A DNA stretch of 64,000 nucleotides from Vibrio azureus. Its GTDB lineage: Bacteria > Pseudomonadota > Gammaproteobacteria > Enterobacterales > Vibrionaceae. Below the pieces are notes generated by a model, which made no database searches, had not been told where the DNA came from, and saw only the letters and a program-made list of their open reading frames with translations. The stretch's first letter is position 1. The number at the start of each line of letters is the position of its first letter. The position numbers were made by a program, and so were the translations under genes. Location: the NCBI RefSeq assembly GCF_002849855.1, contig NZ_CP018617.1:186001-250000 (forward strand), in the 5' to 3' direction. Below are positions 16,932-26,182 of this stretch, one piece after another.

Positions 16932-18287
16932 ATGAGACCATTGCCAAAGAAAAAAATAGGCTTGTATTGGTTTACCAATGATCTGAGGCTCAGCGATCAA
17001 CCCTTGTTGTTTAAAGCATCTCAGGAGGTGGATGAGCTAATCTGTTTGTATTGTTTGCCACAAGTGACTCAGTTTCATCAGCACTATAGCCAAGAGAAAG
17101 GCTTGAGTGATTCGAGGTTAAGTTTTGTTAAGCAGTCTCTTTTTAGTTTTAAACAGCAATTAGGTAACCTGAAACAGCAGTTATTCGTAACGACGGAATC
17201 TCCTTACATTGCGTTCAAACGAGCCTTATCACAGGGAGTCATTACGCACTTATATTCTGATACGTTTGCCGGAACGACCGAGCAGTGCATCATTGAAAAC
17301 CTAAGACATGATTTTCCGCATCTTTCGATCCATCAACAAGAGACAGGGCATCTTTTTTGTCAGAACCAACTGCCTTTTTCGCTAGAAAACTTGCCGCAAT
17401 CTTTTACAAAATTTAGAAAAAAGGTTGAGTCACTCGACATACTTCCACCAATTCCCCAACTTAATAGGCTTCCCCCGATGCCTAGCGCTTGGAGTCACGA
17501 CAATGATTTTGTCTCTATCGAAGAAACAAGTATTCAGCAAAAGATTGAACAGTTTCACGGTGGTGAGCTGTCAGCCATAGCACATTGCGTTCGCTATTTT
17601 TCCTCTGGACGAGCAAGTCAATATAAGCATACTCGTAACGCCCTCGATGGCTTTGAAGACTCAACCAAATTTTCCCCTTGGCTCGCTAATGGTTGTATTT
17701 CAGCAAGAACGATTTATGCCATGTTAAAAGAATACGAAGCCAACCATGGAGAGAATGAGTCAACTTACTGGATATATTTCGAACTACTTTGGCGTGAATA
17801 TTTCTATTGGTATGCACGTCGATACGGATCTCGGTTGTTTGTTTTCAGTGGCATCAGCGAGCGTGTGCCATTAACTAGCTTTTATGCTCATCGCTTCCAA
17901 CAGTGGAAAAAAGGTGAAACTCCCTTCCCGATTGTCAATGCTTGTATGCATCAATTGAATCAAACAGGCTACCTGTCTAACCGCGGTAGACAGCTCGTTG
18001 CAAGTTGTTTGATTCATGAACTCGGCTTAGATTGGCGTTATGGTGCGGCTTACTTCGAGTCACAATTGATCGATTACGATGTTGCTTCTAACTGGGGGAA
18101 TTGGCAGTACTTAGCTGGAGTGGGTGCCGACCCAAGAGGATCAAGGCAGTTTGATCTTATTAAGCAAACTGAGATATACGACCCTAATGGCGATTTCATT
18201 AAAAAGTGGCGCGGTCACTGTGAGACCGCAGTACTTGACCATGTTGATATGGTCGATTGGCCAATCAGTCCTCCCAACAATCACTAA
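16932..18287 (+). CDS. Cryptochrome DASH (single-strand DNA photolyase/blue-light flavoprotein)
   Basis: Flavoprotein of about 451 residues. The N-terminal photolyase alpha/beta domain begins [20 protein letters not shown]; the C-terminal FAD-binding domain has the DASH-type sequence [30 protein letters not shown] and GANGA-like [22 protein letters not shown] proteins repair CPD lesions in single-stranded DNA using blue light. The ATG at 16932 directly abuts AAGGA, which is too close; a TTG at 16941 would sit 9 bases from it and may be the true start. It is the first gene of a three-gene operon with an Fe-S photolyase and an SDR. Confidence 0.93.
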   Translation: MRPLPKKKIGLYWFTNDLRLSDQPLLFKASQEVDELICLYCLPQVTQFHQHYSQEKGLSDSRLSFVKQSLFSFKQQLGNLKQQLFVTTESPYIAFKRALSQGVITHLYSDTFAGTTEQCIIENLRHDFPHLSIHQQETGHLFCQNQLPFSLENLPQSFTKFRKKVESLDILPPIPQLNRLPPMPSAWSHDNDFVSIEETSIQQKIEQFHGGELSAIAHCVRYFSSGRASQYKHTRNALDGFEDSTKFSPWLANGCISARTIYAMLKEYEANHGENESTYWIYFELLWREYFYWYARRYGSRLFVFSGISERVPLTSFYAHRFQQWKKGETPFPIVNACMHQLNQTGYLSNRGRQLVASCLIHELGLDWRYGAAYFESQLIDYDVASNWGNWQYLAGVGADPRGSRQFDLIKQTEIYDPNGDFIKKWRGHCETAVLDHVDMVDWPISPPNNH

Positions 18288-18335
18288 TATTGCCCCAAGT
18301 AAGAGGGGGAAGCTTTGCCACATGAGGAAGGCATT

Positions 18336-19880
18336 ATGCAATTTCAAACGTTACGCTTAATTCTAGGCGACCAACTTAATGCTGCTCATTCATGGTTTCA
18401 AGAGCCTGATGACAAAGTCGTTTATTTGATCGCAGAGCTCAAACAAGAAAATCAATATGTTACTCATCACATTCAAAAGGTTTGTGCATTTTTTTCTGCC
18501 ATGGCGGCATTTGCGAAAGAGCGACAAAGTGAAGGTCACCAAGTTTTACACCTGACCTTAGACGAGACCGCTTGCCACGAAAACTTAGAGCACTTACTGC
18601 GTTATTATCTAAAAAAAGTGGGGGCTGAGAAGTTTGAATACCAACGCCCTGACGAATACCGACTATTGGCTCAACTGAGCAATTTCAAATTCGCAGGGGT
18701 TGTGTGCCGCTGTGTTGATAGCGAACATTTCTTGTTTCCTTATGAAGAGATCGAGTCTGAATTTCCAAGCGGTAAGCACATTATGATGGAACATTTTTAC
18801 CGCCGTATGAGGAAAAGGTTTGATATTCTAATGCAAGCGGGGAAACCCCATGGAGGTAAGTGGAACTTCGACGCGAATAACCGCAATAAACTCAAGCCTG
18901 ATGACATAAAACAACTGCCTAATCCCTTAATGTTCTCTACCGATGTGAAACAAATAAAGCAGCGTTTAGAGAGGCACAATATTGCTACGATTGGTCATTT
19001 AGACGGTCAGTTGTTATGGCCTGTTAATCGGCACCAGAGTTTGTCACTGCTCGCTTTCTTTTGCCAAGTATGCCTGACTCATTTTGGCCGTTTTCAAGAT
19101 GCAATGATAGGTCATCATGAAGCAAAGTGGAGTTTGTACCACAGCAGGCTCTCTTTTGCTCTTAATAGCAAACTCTTGAGTCCGAAAGAAGTCATTGATG
19201 CTGCCCTTGAAGCATTTAGAAATCATTCAGAGATTGATATCGCTCAAGTTGAGGGGTTTGTTCGTCAGATTTTAGGTTGGCGGGAGTATATCCGAGGCGT
19301 TTATTGGTCGAACATGCCGCATTATGCGCAAATAAATGAGCTCAATGCCAAAAGAAAGCTGCCGGATTACTTTTGGAATGGGGAGACAAAAATGGCTTGT
19401 ATGCGTAATGCCATTCAACAATCTCTTGATTATGCCTATGCGCATCATATCCAACGATTAATGGTTACGGGTAACTTTTGTCTATTAACTGATATTGAAC
19501 CGGCGCAGGTGGATGAGTGGTATCTTGGGATTTATATTGATGCCATTGAATGGGTCGAGATGCCTAATACAAGAGGTATGGCCTTGTTCGCTGATGGTGG
19601 TCTTGTCGGTACTAAACCTTATGCTGCAAGCGGTTCATACATCAATAAAATGAGTGATTATTGCAAAGGCTGTCATTATGATAACAAGTTGCGCGTTGGT
19701 GAGAGCTCCTGTCCTTTCAATAGCTTATATTGGCGCTTTATGGAAAAGCATAACAAACGATTAGCGAAGAACCCTCGTATTGGTATGATCTTTCGCTCAT
19801 GGGACAATATGGATCCTGAGCAGCGTCAAGCCATTTTAGAGACTGCCGATCATTACATTGATAACCTGGAGAGTTTGTGA
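18336..19880 (+). CDS. Fe-S bacterial cryptochrome/photolyase (PhrB/CryB type)
   Basis: Photolyase-like protein of 514 residues in the FeS-BCP group, whose characterised members repair (6-4) photoproducts. The N-terminus LRLILGDQLNAAHSWF is typical. Four cysteines that should hold a 4Fe-4S cluster are present: Cys382, Cys443, Cys446 and Cys459 (YCKGC ... SSCPFN), with the 443/446/459 spacing matching PhrB of Agrobacterium. FAD-domain motifs such as ILGWREYIRGVYW and RGMALFADGG are intact. The start follows GAGGAAGG; an upstream frame of seven codons is less likely. Its stop overlaps the next gene's start by one base. Confidence 0.94.
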   Translation: MQFQTLRLILGDQLNAAHSWFQEPDDKVVYLIAELKQENQYVTHHIQKVCAFFSAMAAFAKERQSEGHQVLHLTLDETACHENLEHLLRYYLKKVGAEKFEYQRPDEYRLLAQLSNFKFAGVVCRCVDSEHFLFPYEEIESEFPSGKHIMMEHFYRRMRKRFDILMQAGKPHGGKWNFDANNRNKLKPDDIKQLPNPLMFSTDVKQIKQRLERHNIATIGHLDGQLLWPVNRHQSLSLLAFFCQVCLTHFGRFQDAMIGHHEAKWSLYHSRLSFALNSKLLSPKEVIDAALEAFRNHSEIDIAQVEGFVRQILGWREYIRGVYWSNMPHYAQINELNAKRKLPDYFWNGETKMACMRNAIQQSLDYAYAHHIQRLMVTGNFCLLTDIEPAQVDEWYLGIYIDAIEWVEMPNTRGMALFADGGLVGTKPYAASGSYINKMSDYCKGCHYDNKLRVGESSCPFNSLYWRFMEKHNKRLAKNPRIGMIFRSWDNMDPEQRQAILETADHYIDNLESL

Positions 19881-20602
19881 TGAATATTTTAATTGCTGGG
19901 GGCAGTGGTGGGATTGGGTTAGCCATGGTCAAGGAGGTCGTCAGAAGGTATCCTCAAGCGACGGTTTATGCAACCTATCGGACTCAGCAACCTTATGAGT
20001 TAAACGATGCTGCTTTGATCAATAGAGTGTGCTGGCATCAAGTTGATATTACCCAACCAGAACACGTGAAAGCCTTTTCTTGTCAATTATCACACCTCGA
20101 CTGGCTGATAAACTGCGTGGGAATGTTACATACTTCTGACAAAGGCCCAGAAAAGAATGTTGCTTCTTTAGACGCTGAGTTCTTTTTACAAAATATGACC
20201 GTGAATACTTTGCCCAGTTTACTGCTGGCAAAACACTTTACTTCAAAGTTAAAGCAAAGCACAGGGCCACGCTTTGCGACAGTTTCAGCTAAAGTTGGCA
20301 GTATCAGTGATAATCATTTGGGTGGTTGGTACAGTTACCGTTCTTCGAAAGCTGCGCTCAATATGTTTTTAAAAACGTTGTCGATTGAATGGCAAAGGAC
20401 CGTCAAACATGGAGCTGTACTGGCTTTACATCCAGGCACAACCGATACTGCACTGTCTAAACCGTTTCAAGCGAATGTACCCGAAGGCAAACTGTTTAAC
20501 CCAGACTTCGTTGCAAAGAATTTGCTAGACTTAATTGAAAATTCGACAGCACAAGACAATGGCAAGTTTTGGGCTTACGACGGTGAGTGTTTGCCTTGGT
20601 AA
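19880..20602 (+). CDS. Short-chain dehydrogenase/reductase in the photolyase operon
   Basis: NAD(P)-dependent oxidoreductase of 240 residues. The Rossmann motif GGSGGIG (residues 7-13), the NCVG motif and the catalytic YRSSK pair are visible. Its ATG shares one base with the preceding stop (TGATG), indicating translational coupling. SDRs of this CsgA/YbbO-like type commonly accompany cryptochrome genes in marine bacteria, but the substrate is unknown. Confidence 0.88.
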   Translation: MNILIAGGSGGIGLAMVKEVVRRYPQATVYATYRTQQPYELNDAALINRVCWHQVDITQPEHVKAFSCQLSHLDWLINCVGMLHTSDKGPEKNVASLDAEFFLQNMTVNTLPSLLLAKHFTSKLKQSTGPRFATVSAKVGSISDNHLGGWYSYRSSKAALNMFLKTLSIEWQRTVKHGAVLALHPGTTDTALSKPFQANVPEGKLFNPDFVAKNLLDLIENSTAQDNGKFWAYDGECLPW

Positions 20603-20610
20603 GACGATAA

Positions 20611-20642
20611 TATACCCAAGTATCCTGAGAACACTTGGGTAT
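20611..20642. repeat. Collapsed ERIC-like repeat (32 bp)
   Basis: TATACCCAAGTATCCTGAGA joined to ACACTTGGGTAT; only the inverted ends remain. It lies between convergent genes and could terminate both. Confidence 0.78.
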
Positions 20643-20671
20643 GTTTGAGTGGTTAAACGGTCCTTCAGGGC

Positions 20672-20824
20672 CTACTGATGTTGATTTTTTGCTTTATTGC
20701 GTCGACAACGCTCGGAACAGTAAATAACGTCGTCCCACACCTTTGACCACTTTTTCCTCCATGTAAAAGGTCGCTCACAGACGGGGCAAACCTTGGTTGG
20801 AAGTCTAGCTTTAAAACCTTTCAT
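20672..20824 (-). CDS. DUF2256 small zinc-ribbon-like protein
   Basis: Protein of 50 residues with two Cys pairs, [10 protein letters not shown] and YCSERCRR, separated by a basic aromatic stretch ([10 protein letters not shown]). The pattern matches DUF2256, a small probable zinc-binding family commonly found next to cryptochrome/photolyase genes. It converges with the photolyase operon here, consistent with that association. GGAGT lies about 12 bases before the ATG, a little far. Function unknown. Confidence 0.85.
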   Translation of the reverse strand: MKGFKARLPTKVCPVCERPFTWRKKWSKVWDDVIYCSERCRRNKAKNQHQ

Positions 20825-20843
20825 GCGTAGAGTATGACTCCTG

Positions 20844-21989
20844 CTATTTAAAAAGATAGAGGTAGTTTTCGTAGCCTAATGATTTCATGTCATCGACGGG
20901 TATAAACTTCATGGCTGCAGAGTTCATGCAGTAACGAAGTCCTGTTGGCTCCGGACCATCATCGAAAACATGCCCAAGGTGAGAATCACCATATTTGCTG
21001 CGAACTTCGGTCCGTGTGAACAACAATTTAAAATCCCTTTTTTCTGTAATGAAGAGTGGATTGATTGGACGAGTAAAGCTTGGCCACCCAGTGCAAGAAT
21101 GAAACTTATCGGTAGATGAAAATAATGGCTCACCAGAAACGATATCGACATAAATACCCGGTTTGTCATTATCCCAATAAAGGTTGTTGAAAGCTGGTTC
21201 AGTCGCTTCTTTTTGTGTGACGTTATATTGTAATTGAGTTAAGTTCTTTTCTATTTCCTCTTGAGAGGGCTTTTTATACTTTTCAACAGCTTCTCTAGAC
21301 AGTTGTTGTTTAAACTGAATTAACTGCTCTAAGGTTTTTGGCTGGGTAAGACGTTGTTCACCTAATATGTCATCTAGGTAGTCATCGCGGCCAGAAGCGT
21401 ATCGGTAGTATTTGTATTTAAGTGGGCTTTTTTTATAGTAGTCTTGGTGATAATTCTCAGCAGGGTAGAATTTTTCGAAAGGGATTAATTCGACTTTTAA
21501 AGGCTTGGGGTAAATTTGGGCCTTGTCGATGCTTTGGATAAAATCTTCAGCAATCTCTCTTTGTTTGCTGGTATGAAAAAAAATAGCTGGACGATATTGA
21601 GATCCTCTATCGACGAAAGAGCCTTTGTCATCCGTTGGATCGATATGACGTAGGAAGTAATCCAGTAAATGCTTATAACTTAAATCATTGGCATTATAAG
21701 TTACTTGCACAACCTCAAGGTGGCCAGATTGACCAGATGAAACCTCGCGGTAGGTCGGATTTTTTAGATGCCCTCCAGAGTAACCTGAAACAACATCAAT
21801 CACACCAGGTAAGCGCTCTAGATCGGACTCTACACACCAAAAGCAACCACCTGCTAATGTGGCCGTTTCAATACTCTGCTGAGAAGTTTTGCTTAGACTA
21901 TCTTTAGCATTCGTTGAGGGGACATTCAATAAAAACAAGCAAAGGCTCAATACAGAGAAGAATTCAGAAAATAAGGACTTTTTATTCAT
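20844..21989 (-). CDS. msrAB: Fused periplasmic methionine sulfoxide reductase MsrA-MsrB
   Basis: Two-domain repair enzyme of 381 residues that reduces both S- and R-methionine sulfoxide. A signal peptide ([17 protein letters not shown]) targets it to the periplasm. The MsrA domain has [10 protein letters not shown] with the catalytic Cys and the YHQDYYKK motif; the MsrB domain has [12 protein letters not shown] and the catalytic Cys in [12 protein letters not shown]. The CxxC zinc pairs found in many MsrB proteins are absent, as in other fused forms. The start at 21989 follows AGGAGCTACA. How the electrons reach it is unclear: no thioredoxin-like domain is attached. Confidence 0.94.
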   Translation of the reverse strand: MNKKSLFSEFFSVLSLCLFLLNVPSTNAKDSLSKTSQQSIETATLAGGCFWCVESDLERLPGVIDVVSGYSGGHLKNPTYREVSSGQSGHLEVVQVTYNANDLSYKHLLDYFLRHIDPTDDKGSFVDRGSQYRPAIFFHTSKQREIAEDFIQSIDKAQIYPKPLKVELIPFEKFYPAENYHQDYYKKSPLKYKYYRYASGRDDYLDDILGEQRLTQPKTLEQLIQFKQQLSREAVEKYKKPSQEEIEKNLTQLQYNVTQKEATEPAFNNLYWDNDKPGIYVDIVSGEPLFSSTDKFHSCTGWPSFTRPINPLFITEKRDFKLLFTRTEVRSKYGDSHLGHVFDDGPEPTGLRYCMNSAAMKFIPVDDMKSLGYENYLYLFK

Positions 21990-22013
21990 TGTAGCTCCTA
22001 GTCGATAAGGCCA

Positions 22014-22166
22014 ATACCCAAGTGACACGCTCACAAAAGGCGATATCCCCAACTTTCAGACTTTGTTAACGGTTGTCAACATACAAAGACGGCATCTAAG
22101 CATCGATTTCGTGTCTTAGAGGTGGGGACGATTCTCTGAATACAGCATCATAAATTAATTGGGTAT
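22014..22166. repeat. ERIC-like repeat, degenerate medium-length copy
   Basis: About 150 bp from AATACCCAAGTGACACGCTC to TTAATTGGGTAT. It keeps CTTTGTTAACGGTTGTCAAC from the central block but has diverged and lost the GAATTC block. A second, more decayed copy can be traced at about 22338-22429 just before the yhfA gene, ending ACACTTGGGTATA. Confidence 0.65.
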
Positions 22167-22463
22167 TTATTAATTGATTTAATAATACAACTATTACGTG
22201 GATCGTCGAGAGTTGGATTAAAATAAAAACAAAATATTTTTTTATATGATATTACAAGTATAAATACAATTATCTTCATATATTGAATGGGTTAAATTAA
22301 TTTATTTATAAATGTAGTAAATGTAGCTAAGCCAACTCAAGTTACAGTGCTCAGTGAGAAAACCTTAGCTCTCGGGACGGCAATTTTTCTAGATCATTTA
22401 TATCAAGCATTTGAGAACACTTGGGTATATGCTATCGAGAATCTATATGAAATGGAGCTAGTT

Positions 22464-22868
22464 ATGCAATCAGAAGTAAAATGGGTCGATTCGCTTAAAT
22501 TTGTTGGTCAATCACACTCAGGTCACTCAATTGTAATGGATGGAAACGGTGGTGAGACTGCGCCAAGCCCGATGGAAATGGTGTTAATGGCGGCTGGTGG
22601 ATGCAGTTCGGTTGATGTGGTTGAGGGGTTGAAGAAAGCGCAGCAGAAGGTTAGAGCAGTCAACGCGAAGTTAACGACTGAACGTCGTGAGGTTGCACCG
22701 CGTCTTTTTACTCATATTAATATTCACTTTGAAATTTCTGGCGAAGATTTAGATCCAAACGTTATCGCTGCTGTAACAGCAGACTCGTTAGAAAAATATT
22801 GCTCCGTTTGTTTGATGCTTGGGCAAGGTGTCGAAATGAGTCATAGCTGGGATATTATGCCCAAGTAA
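22464..22868 (+). CDS. yhfA: OsmC-family peroxiredoxin-like protein YhfA
   Basis: Protein of 134 residues closely similar to E. coli YhfA (KWVDSLKFVGQSHSGH, APSPMEMVLMAAGGCSSVDVV, EVAPRLFTHINIHF). The two cysteines expected of OsmC-type peroxide reductases are present, in GGCSS (Cys47) and EKYCSVC. ATG 22464 follows GGAGCTAGTT and starts the protein at the same place as YhfA; the longer open frame upstream reads through a repeat remnant. The last codons (ATGCCCAAGTAA) lie in the left end of an ERIC-like repeat, so the C-terminus DIMPK may be repeat-derived. Confidence 0.9.
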   Translation: MQSEVKWVDSLKFVGQSHSGHSIVMDGNGGETAPSPMEMVLMAAGGCSSVDVVEGLKKAQQKVRAVNAKLTTERREVAPRLFTHINIHFEISGEDLDPNVIAAVTADSLEKYCSVCLMLGQGVEMSHSWDIMPK

Positions 22869-23139
22869 CCTTAGATGCTGTGCTCAGTAAGGTGTCCTTA
22901 ACTTCTTAGGTGCCGCAACGATTCCAAGATATAGTGGTTCTACATTGAGAATCGTTCACAATGTCTGAGAGCTAGGGACGCTCGTCCTTTGGTAGCGTGC
23001 CGCTGGGCCGACTCCTTACGTCAGACAACTATTCTTCTTACAAAAATAAGAAAGAGCCTGCTATTGCGCTTCATTGTTTCCTTGAATTCAACCCATCGAC
23101 TTCGCTATGAATCAAGAATATTGAATTCATTTGGGTAGA
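22856..23139. repeat. ERIC-like palindromic repeat, full-length copy 2
   Basis: A 284-bp copy, more diverged than the others, in the orientation opposite to copy 1. It opens with TATGCCCAAGTAACC, contains TTCTACATTGAGAATCGTT and CTTACAAAAATAAGAAAG, and ends TCATTTGGGTAGA. It overlaps the last 13 bases of the yhfA coding region. Confidence 0.8.
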
Positions 23140-23352
23140 CTCTTAATCTCTGAAATCGGGATTAAATGATGACTATTTAAACAATAAATAGTAAATACCA
23201 AAAAAACCTTTCACTACAGTCCTGATTAATATTAATGGCACCCATCTTAGTGAAGGCAATCACACTCATGCTAATAATACTTTTCACTTTCCTACTTATT
23301 TTTAATAATTCGATGAATTTTACATTTTATTAACTTTTGGGGTGGGTAGGAT

Positions 23353-23529
23353 ATGAAATATGTTTTAATTATAACATTGGCAATCATTGGTATTGCAGCT
23401 TTGTCAGAAACAAAACTTGAACAATCGGATGATTACGCAAAGGGTGAATGCTATCAAAATCCGAAAGATATGATGTGTTATAACAATAACTACCCTTATA
23501 TCAATATGGAAGAAAATGGTCCATCTTAG
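23353..23529 (+). CDS. Small secreted or membrane-anchored peptide, unknown
   Basis: Open frame of 58 codons. The first 18 residues (MKYVLIITLAIIGIAALS) are a plausible signal or anchor sequence. The rest is acidic and polar with two cysteines (GECYQNPKDMMCYNN) that could form a disulphide. The bases before the ATG (GGTAGG) give a weak ribosome site very close to the start. It lies upstream of the BspA-like gene in the same direction. Nothing is known about it; it might not be real. Confidence 0.45.
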   Translation: MKYVLIITLAIIGIAALSETKLEQSDDYAKGECYQNPKDMMCYNNNYPYINMEENGPS

Positions 23530-23656
23530 TTAGATTTTAATAACTCACCACATATAAATTTCGATATAAAGAACGCCGTGTTCTATTTTATTAGCAGATA
23601 ACTACTCCCCCTAGTTAATCCAATCCTCTATTTTAAAATACATAAGGCAGATTATT

Positions 23657-24478
23657 ATGAAATTAAGAAAACTCGCTTTGTTAACCTTTCTGTTAAGTCC
23701 ATCTTATTGCTTTGCAAATGAAAAAGATTTTACAGTCATGGTTTGGGAGGAATGTATATCCAATGAATTTATTGAATTTATTGCTTTAGATGAAGTTCTT
23801 GGAGAAAGCCCTACGAAAGATAAAATGCGAGAGTACTTTAATTCTCTAGAGTATATTCCGACTGTGAGTGAAATCTATAACGCTCTTATTGAAGGCACCA
23901 ACCACCGAGCGAGTATGGCAGCTGCTTCTATGGGGGCTTCATGCGGTTCTGAGCTAGAGAGCAGTGCGACACACGCGGAGTCGGGCTCTAGCGCCAAATC
24001 TTCCTCTCAAGAGAGTTTTTATGCGGTAAACTGTGAAAATCATTTTGTGGGAGATCAATTTCAGTATAGCGGTCATCGTTATTTGGTGGTGGATGACGTG
24101 ACGATTAGAGACTCAAACAATCTAAGCTTACTGGAACAAGAAACACTGCGCTTTTGTACCTCTCAAGTTACGAATATGCGCACTTTGTTTAAGGGTATGA
24201 AAACATTTAATGCTGATATTCGAGATTGGGATGTGTCTAATGTTGTAGACATGGATCGAATGTTTTCATACGCAAAAAACTTTCAGCAAGATATTAGCCA
24301 TTGGGACACCTCAAGTGTCAGAAATATGAAAGGGATGTTTTTCGGAGCAGCCAAATTTCGACAAGATTTGACATTATGGGAGGTCAATAAAGTATGTCAA
24401 TACGATGGTTTTGCTTCTTACAGTGGTATGACGAGCTTAGGTTACCCTAATTTTAATTACAGTTGTGATAGTCAATAA
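23657..24478 (+). CDS. Secreted BspA-like (DUF285) repeat protein
   Basis: Protein of 273 residues with a signal peptide (LALLTFLLSPSYCFA). The C-terminal third has two to three BspA/DUF285-type repeats (FNADIRDWDVSNVVDMDRMF, FQQDISHWDTSSVRNMKGMF), a leucine-rich-repeat-like fold found in surface and adhesion proteins. The N-terminal half (residues 20-135) with its Ser-rich linker is not recognised. AAGGCAG lies before the ATG. Such proteins often act in cell-surface contacts, but the repeat number is low, so this could be a worn or minimal member. Confidence 0.8.
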   Translation: MKLRKLALLTFLLSPSYCFANEKDFTVMVWEECISNEFIEFIALDEVLGESPTKDKMREYFNSLEYIPTVSEIYNALIEGTNHRASMAAASMGASCGSELESSATHAESGSSAKSSSQESFYAVNCENHFVGDQFQYSGHRYLVVDDVTIRDSNNLSLLEQETLRFCTSQVTNMRTLFKGMKTFNADIRDWDVSNVVDMDRMFSYAKNFQQDISHWDTSSVRNMKGMFFGAAKFRQDLTLWEVNKVCQYDGFASYSGMTSLGYPNFNYSCDSQ

Positions 24479-24655
24479 ATCGATGCGTATAATTATCGGA
24501 TAACTAGTAAACCCTGCTAGAATTTTAAATATTTTTAAGCCAATCCTTATAGGTGAGGCTTGTATTTTTTGTTGTGTATTTACACTGAAACAATACTTGT
24601 TGTTACAGTGAAATAGGTAAGAAAGTAAATTAATTTCTAGGGATGTAGATTGAAA

Positions 24656-24732
24656 TGGTCGGACTGACTGGATTTGAACCAGCGACCCCCGACACCCCAT
24701 GACGGTGCGCTACCAAGCTGCGCTACAGTCCG
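24656..24732 (-). tRNA. tRNA-Pro (anticodon GGG)
   Basis: The minus strand reads CGGACTGTAGCGCAGCTTGG and on through an anticodon loop ATGGGGT to a T arm GGTTCAAATCC and an encoded CCA; the acceptor stem CGGACTG/CAGTCCG is perfect. The D arm and anticodon region are almost identical to E. coli proL, which carries GGG. Confidence 0.95.
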
Positions 24733-25082
24733 ACTCTGTGGAGCACATTTTTACGCACATAGGTAGTTGTTGTCAATAGAGAAATGTGTGCTTTTTCACA
24801 AGAATCGCCTAAATCATTTTGTTGGGGTTACTTATGAAGATGTCAAAAAATACCAGACTGGCTAATTCGAGCTTTATTTATACCCAAGTGACTTTATTGC
24901 TTAATTTTTGATGAGAATTGATATGATAACTAATGTTAAATAATATTTTAGATGTTTTAAATATATTAATGGCTTTGAGTGTGGTTTTTAATTGATAACA
25001 TAGATTTGTCGATTGTATTAGTATCTTAAATGTTATAGATTAATTGGGTTGAATGTATTTAAATCTTACTGATGGAGTATTT
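24733..25082. other. AT-rich gap at the left edge of the accessory islet
   Basis: About 350 bases without a convincing gene. A left-end trace of the ERIC-like family (TTATACCCAAGTGACTTTAT) lies at about 24878, after which base composition becomes clearly more AT-rich. The promoter of the thioesterase-SDR pair should be here; no specific site was recognised. Confidence 0.5.
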
Positions 25083-25463
25083 GTGTACGAACATAATATA
25101 GATGTACGTTTTTTAGATATTAATTCAGGGAATCATGTTTCTAGTCATACTATTCTTGATTACATCGTCGATACGATAAGTGCTTTTTGGGTCAATAAAG
25201 GTTTTTTATTGAGTGATATTGACGGGAAGTCTTATATAATTTCAAATACAAACATTGACTTTAAACAAGAAATAAAATACCCAAATCGATTATCTTCATG
25301 CATCTGGATCGAGTCAATCAATCGTAAATCGATGATATTTAAAATAGAGTTGAAAGATTCAAACGAACGTGTTTTGGTCAAAGCTCAGGTTAAAGGAGCT
25401 TTATTAGACTGTGATGGAAAATTATCACTGATTGATGACTGTTTAAAAGAGAGGATCTTATGA
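25083..25463 (+). CDS. Hotdog-fold acyl thioesterase-like protein of the accessory islet
   Basis: Protein of 126 residues with a single hotdog domain. The segment VRFLDINSGNHVSSHTILDY parallels the thioesterase signature (xxDxxxxGHVNNxxYLxY), with Asp12 and His18-Val19 conserved. GTG 25083 is favoured because GGAG lies 5 bases before it; an ATG at 25053 without a ribosome site would add 10 residues. Its stop overlaps the next ATG (ATGA), so the thioesterase and SDR are translationally coupled. It is AT-rich, unlike flanking core genes, which suggests transfer. It could release a fatty or 3-oxo acid from ACP or CoA. Confidence 0.75.
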   Translation: MYEHNIDVRFLDINSGNHVSSHTILDYIVDTISAFWVNKGFLLSDIDGKSYIISNTNIDFKQEIKYPNRLSSCIWIESINRKSMIFKIELKDSNERVLVKAQVKGALLDCDGKLSLIDDCLKERIL

Positions 25464-26173
25464 AGAAAACAATCATGATTACAGGTTGCTCTAGAGGTAT
25501 TGGTTTCGAATTATGCTCATATTTTCTAAGCAAGGAGTTTCGTGTTGTTGGGACGGCTAGAAAAAAAGAAGATTTAGAAAAGTTAAAAAGCATGGGTGCC
25601 GATGCTCTTCAATATGAAGCCAATAATGAAGAAAGCATAGAGAACTTAATTTCTCAAGTAAAAGCAAAGTATGATTGTATTGATTTTTTGATTAATAATG
25701 TTGGTGTGGCCAAAGTTAATTTAATCGAAGAAGTAACCTTTGAAGATTTTGATGAAGTAATGAATGTGAACTTTAAGTCGACGTTCTTTATCACGTCTAA
25801 GCTGGCCCATTTGATAAAAAAGTCTAAAAATGGACGTATTATCAATATTTCTAGTATATTGTCATCAATGCCTCAAAAAGGCTTTTCTTGTTATTCGGCT
25901 TCAAAAAGTGCGATGGAGTCCTATACTAAATCAGCAGCATTAGAATTTGCCTCTCATAACGTGACTGTAAATACAATTGCTCCGGGCTTTGTTGAAACCG
26001 AGATGTTACAAGTCATAGACTCTAAAAAATTATCCAGGATGAAGAAATCCATTCCACTTAAACGTTTTTGTTCCCCCCATGAAATCTCTCACTTAGTTGA
26101 ATTCCTGATCTCAGAACAAGCAGGTTACATTACGGGCTCAGTTATTTCCATAAATGGAGGGCTGAGCCTCTAA
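25460..26173 (+). CDS. Short-chain dehydrogenase/reductase, FabG-like, of the accessory islet
   Basis: NAD(P)H-dependent reductase of 237 residues. The cofactor motif TGCSRGIG, NNVG, the catalytic Ser/Tyr/Lys (NISS, YSASK) and the C-terminal ITGSVISINGG are intact and closest in style to 3-oxoacyl reductases. The start overlaps the thioesterase stop by 4 bp. The pair could modify and release an acyl chain. It converges with the LuxR-like ligand-domain gene, which ends only 9 bp away. The codon use is AT-rich like the rest of the islet. Confidence 0.85.
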   Translation: MKKTIMITGCSRGIGFELCSYFLSKEFRVVGTARKKEDLEKLKSMGADALQYEANNEESIENLISQVKAKYDCIDFLINNVGVAKVNLIEEVTFEDFDEVMNVNFKSTFFITSKLAHLIKKSKNGRIINISSILSSMPQKGFSCYSASKSAMESYTKSAALEFASHNVTVNTIAPGFVETEMLQVIDSKKLSRMKKSIPLKRFCSPHEISHLVEFLISEQAGYITGSVISINGGLSL

Positions 26174-26182
26174 AAGTAGACT

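Noticed and set aside
24437..24700. 87-codon minus-strand frame
   Set aside because: It begins within tRNA-Pro and runs against the BspA-like gene; no ribosome site or family.
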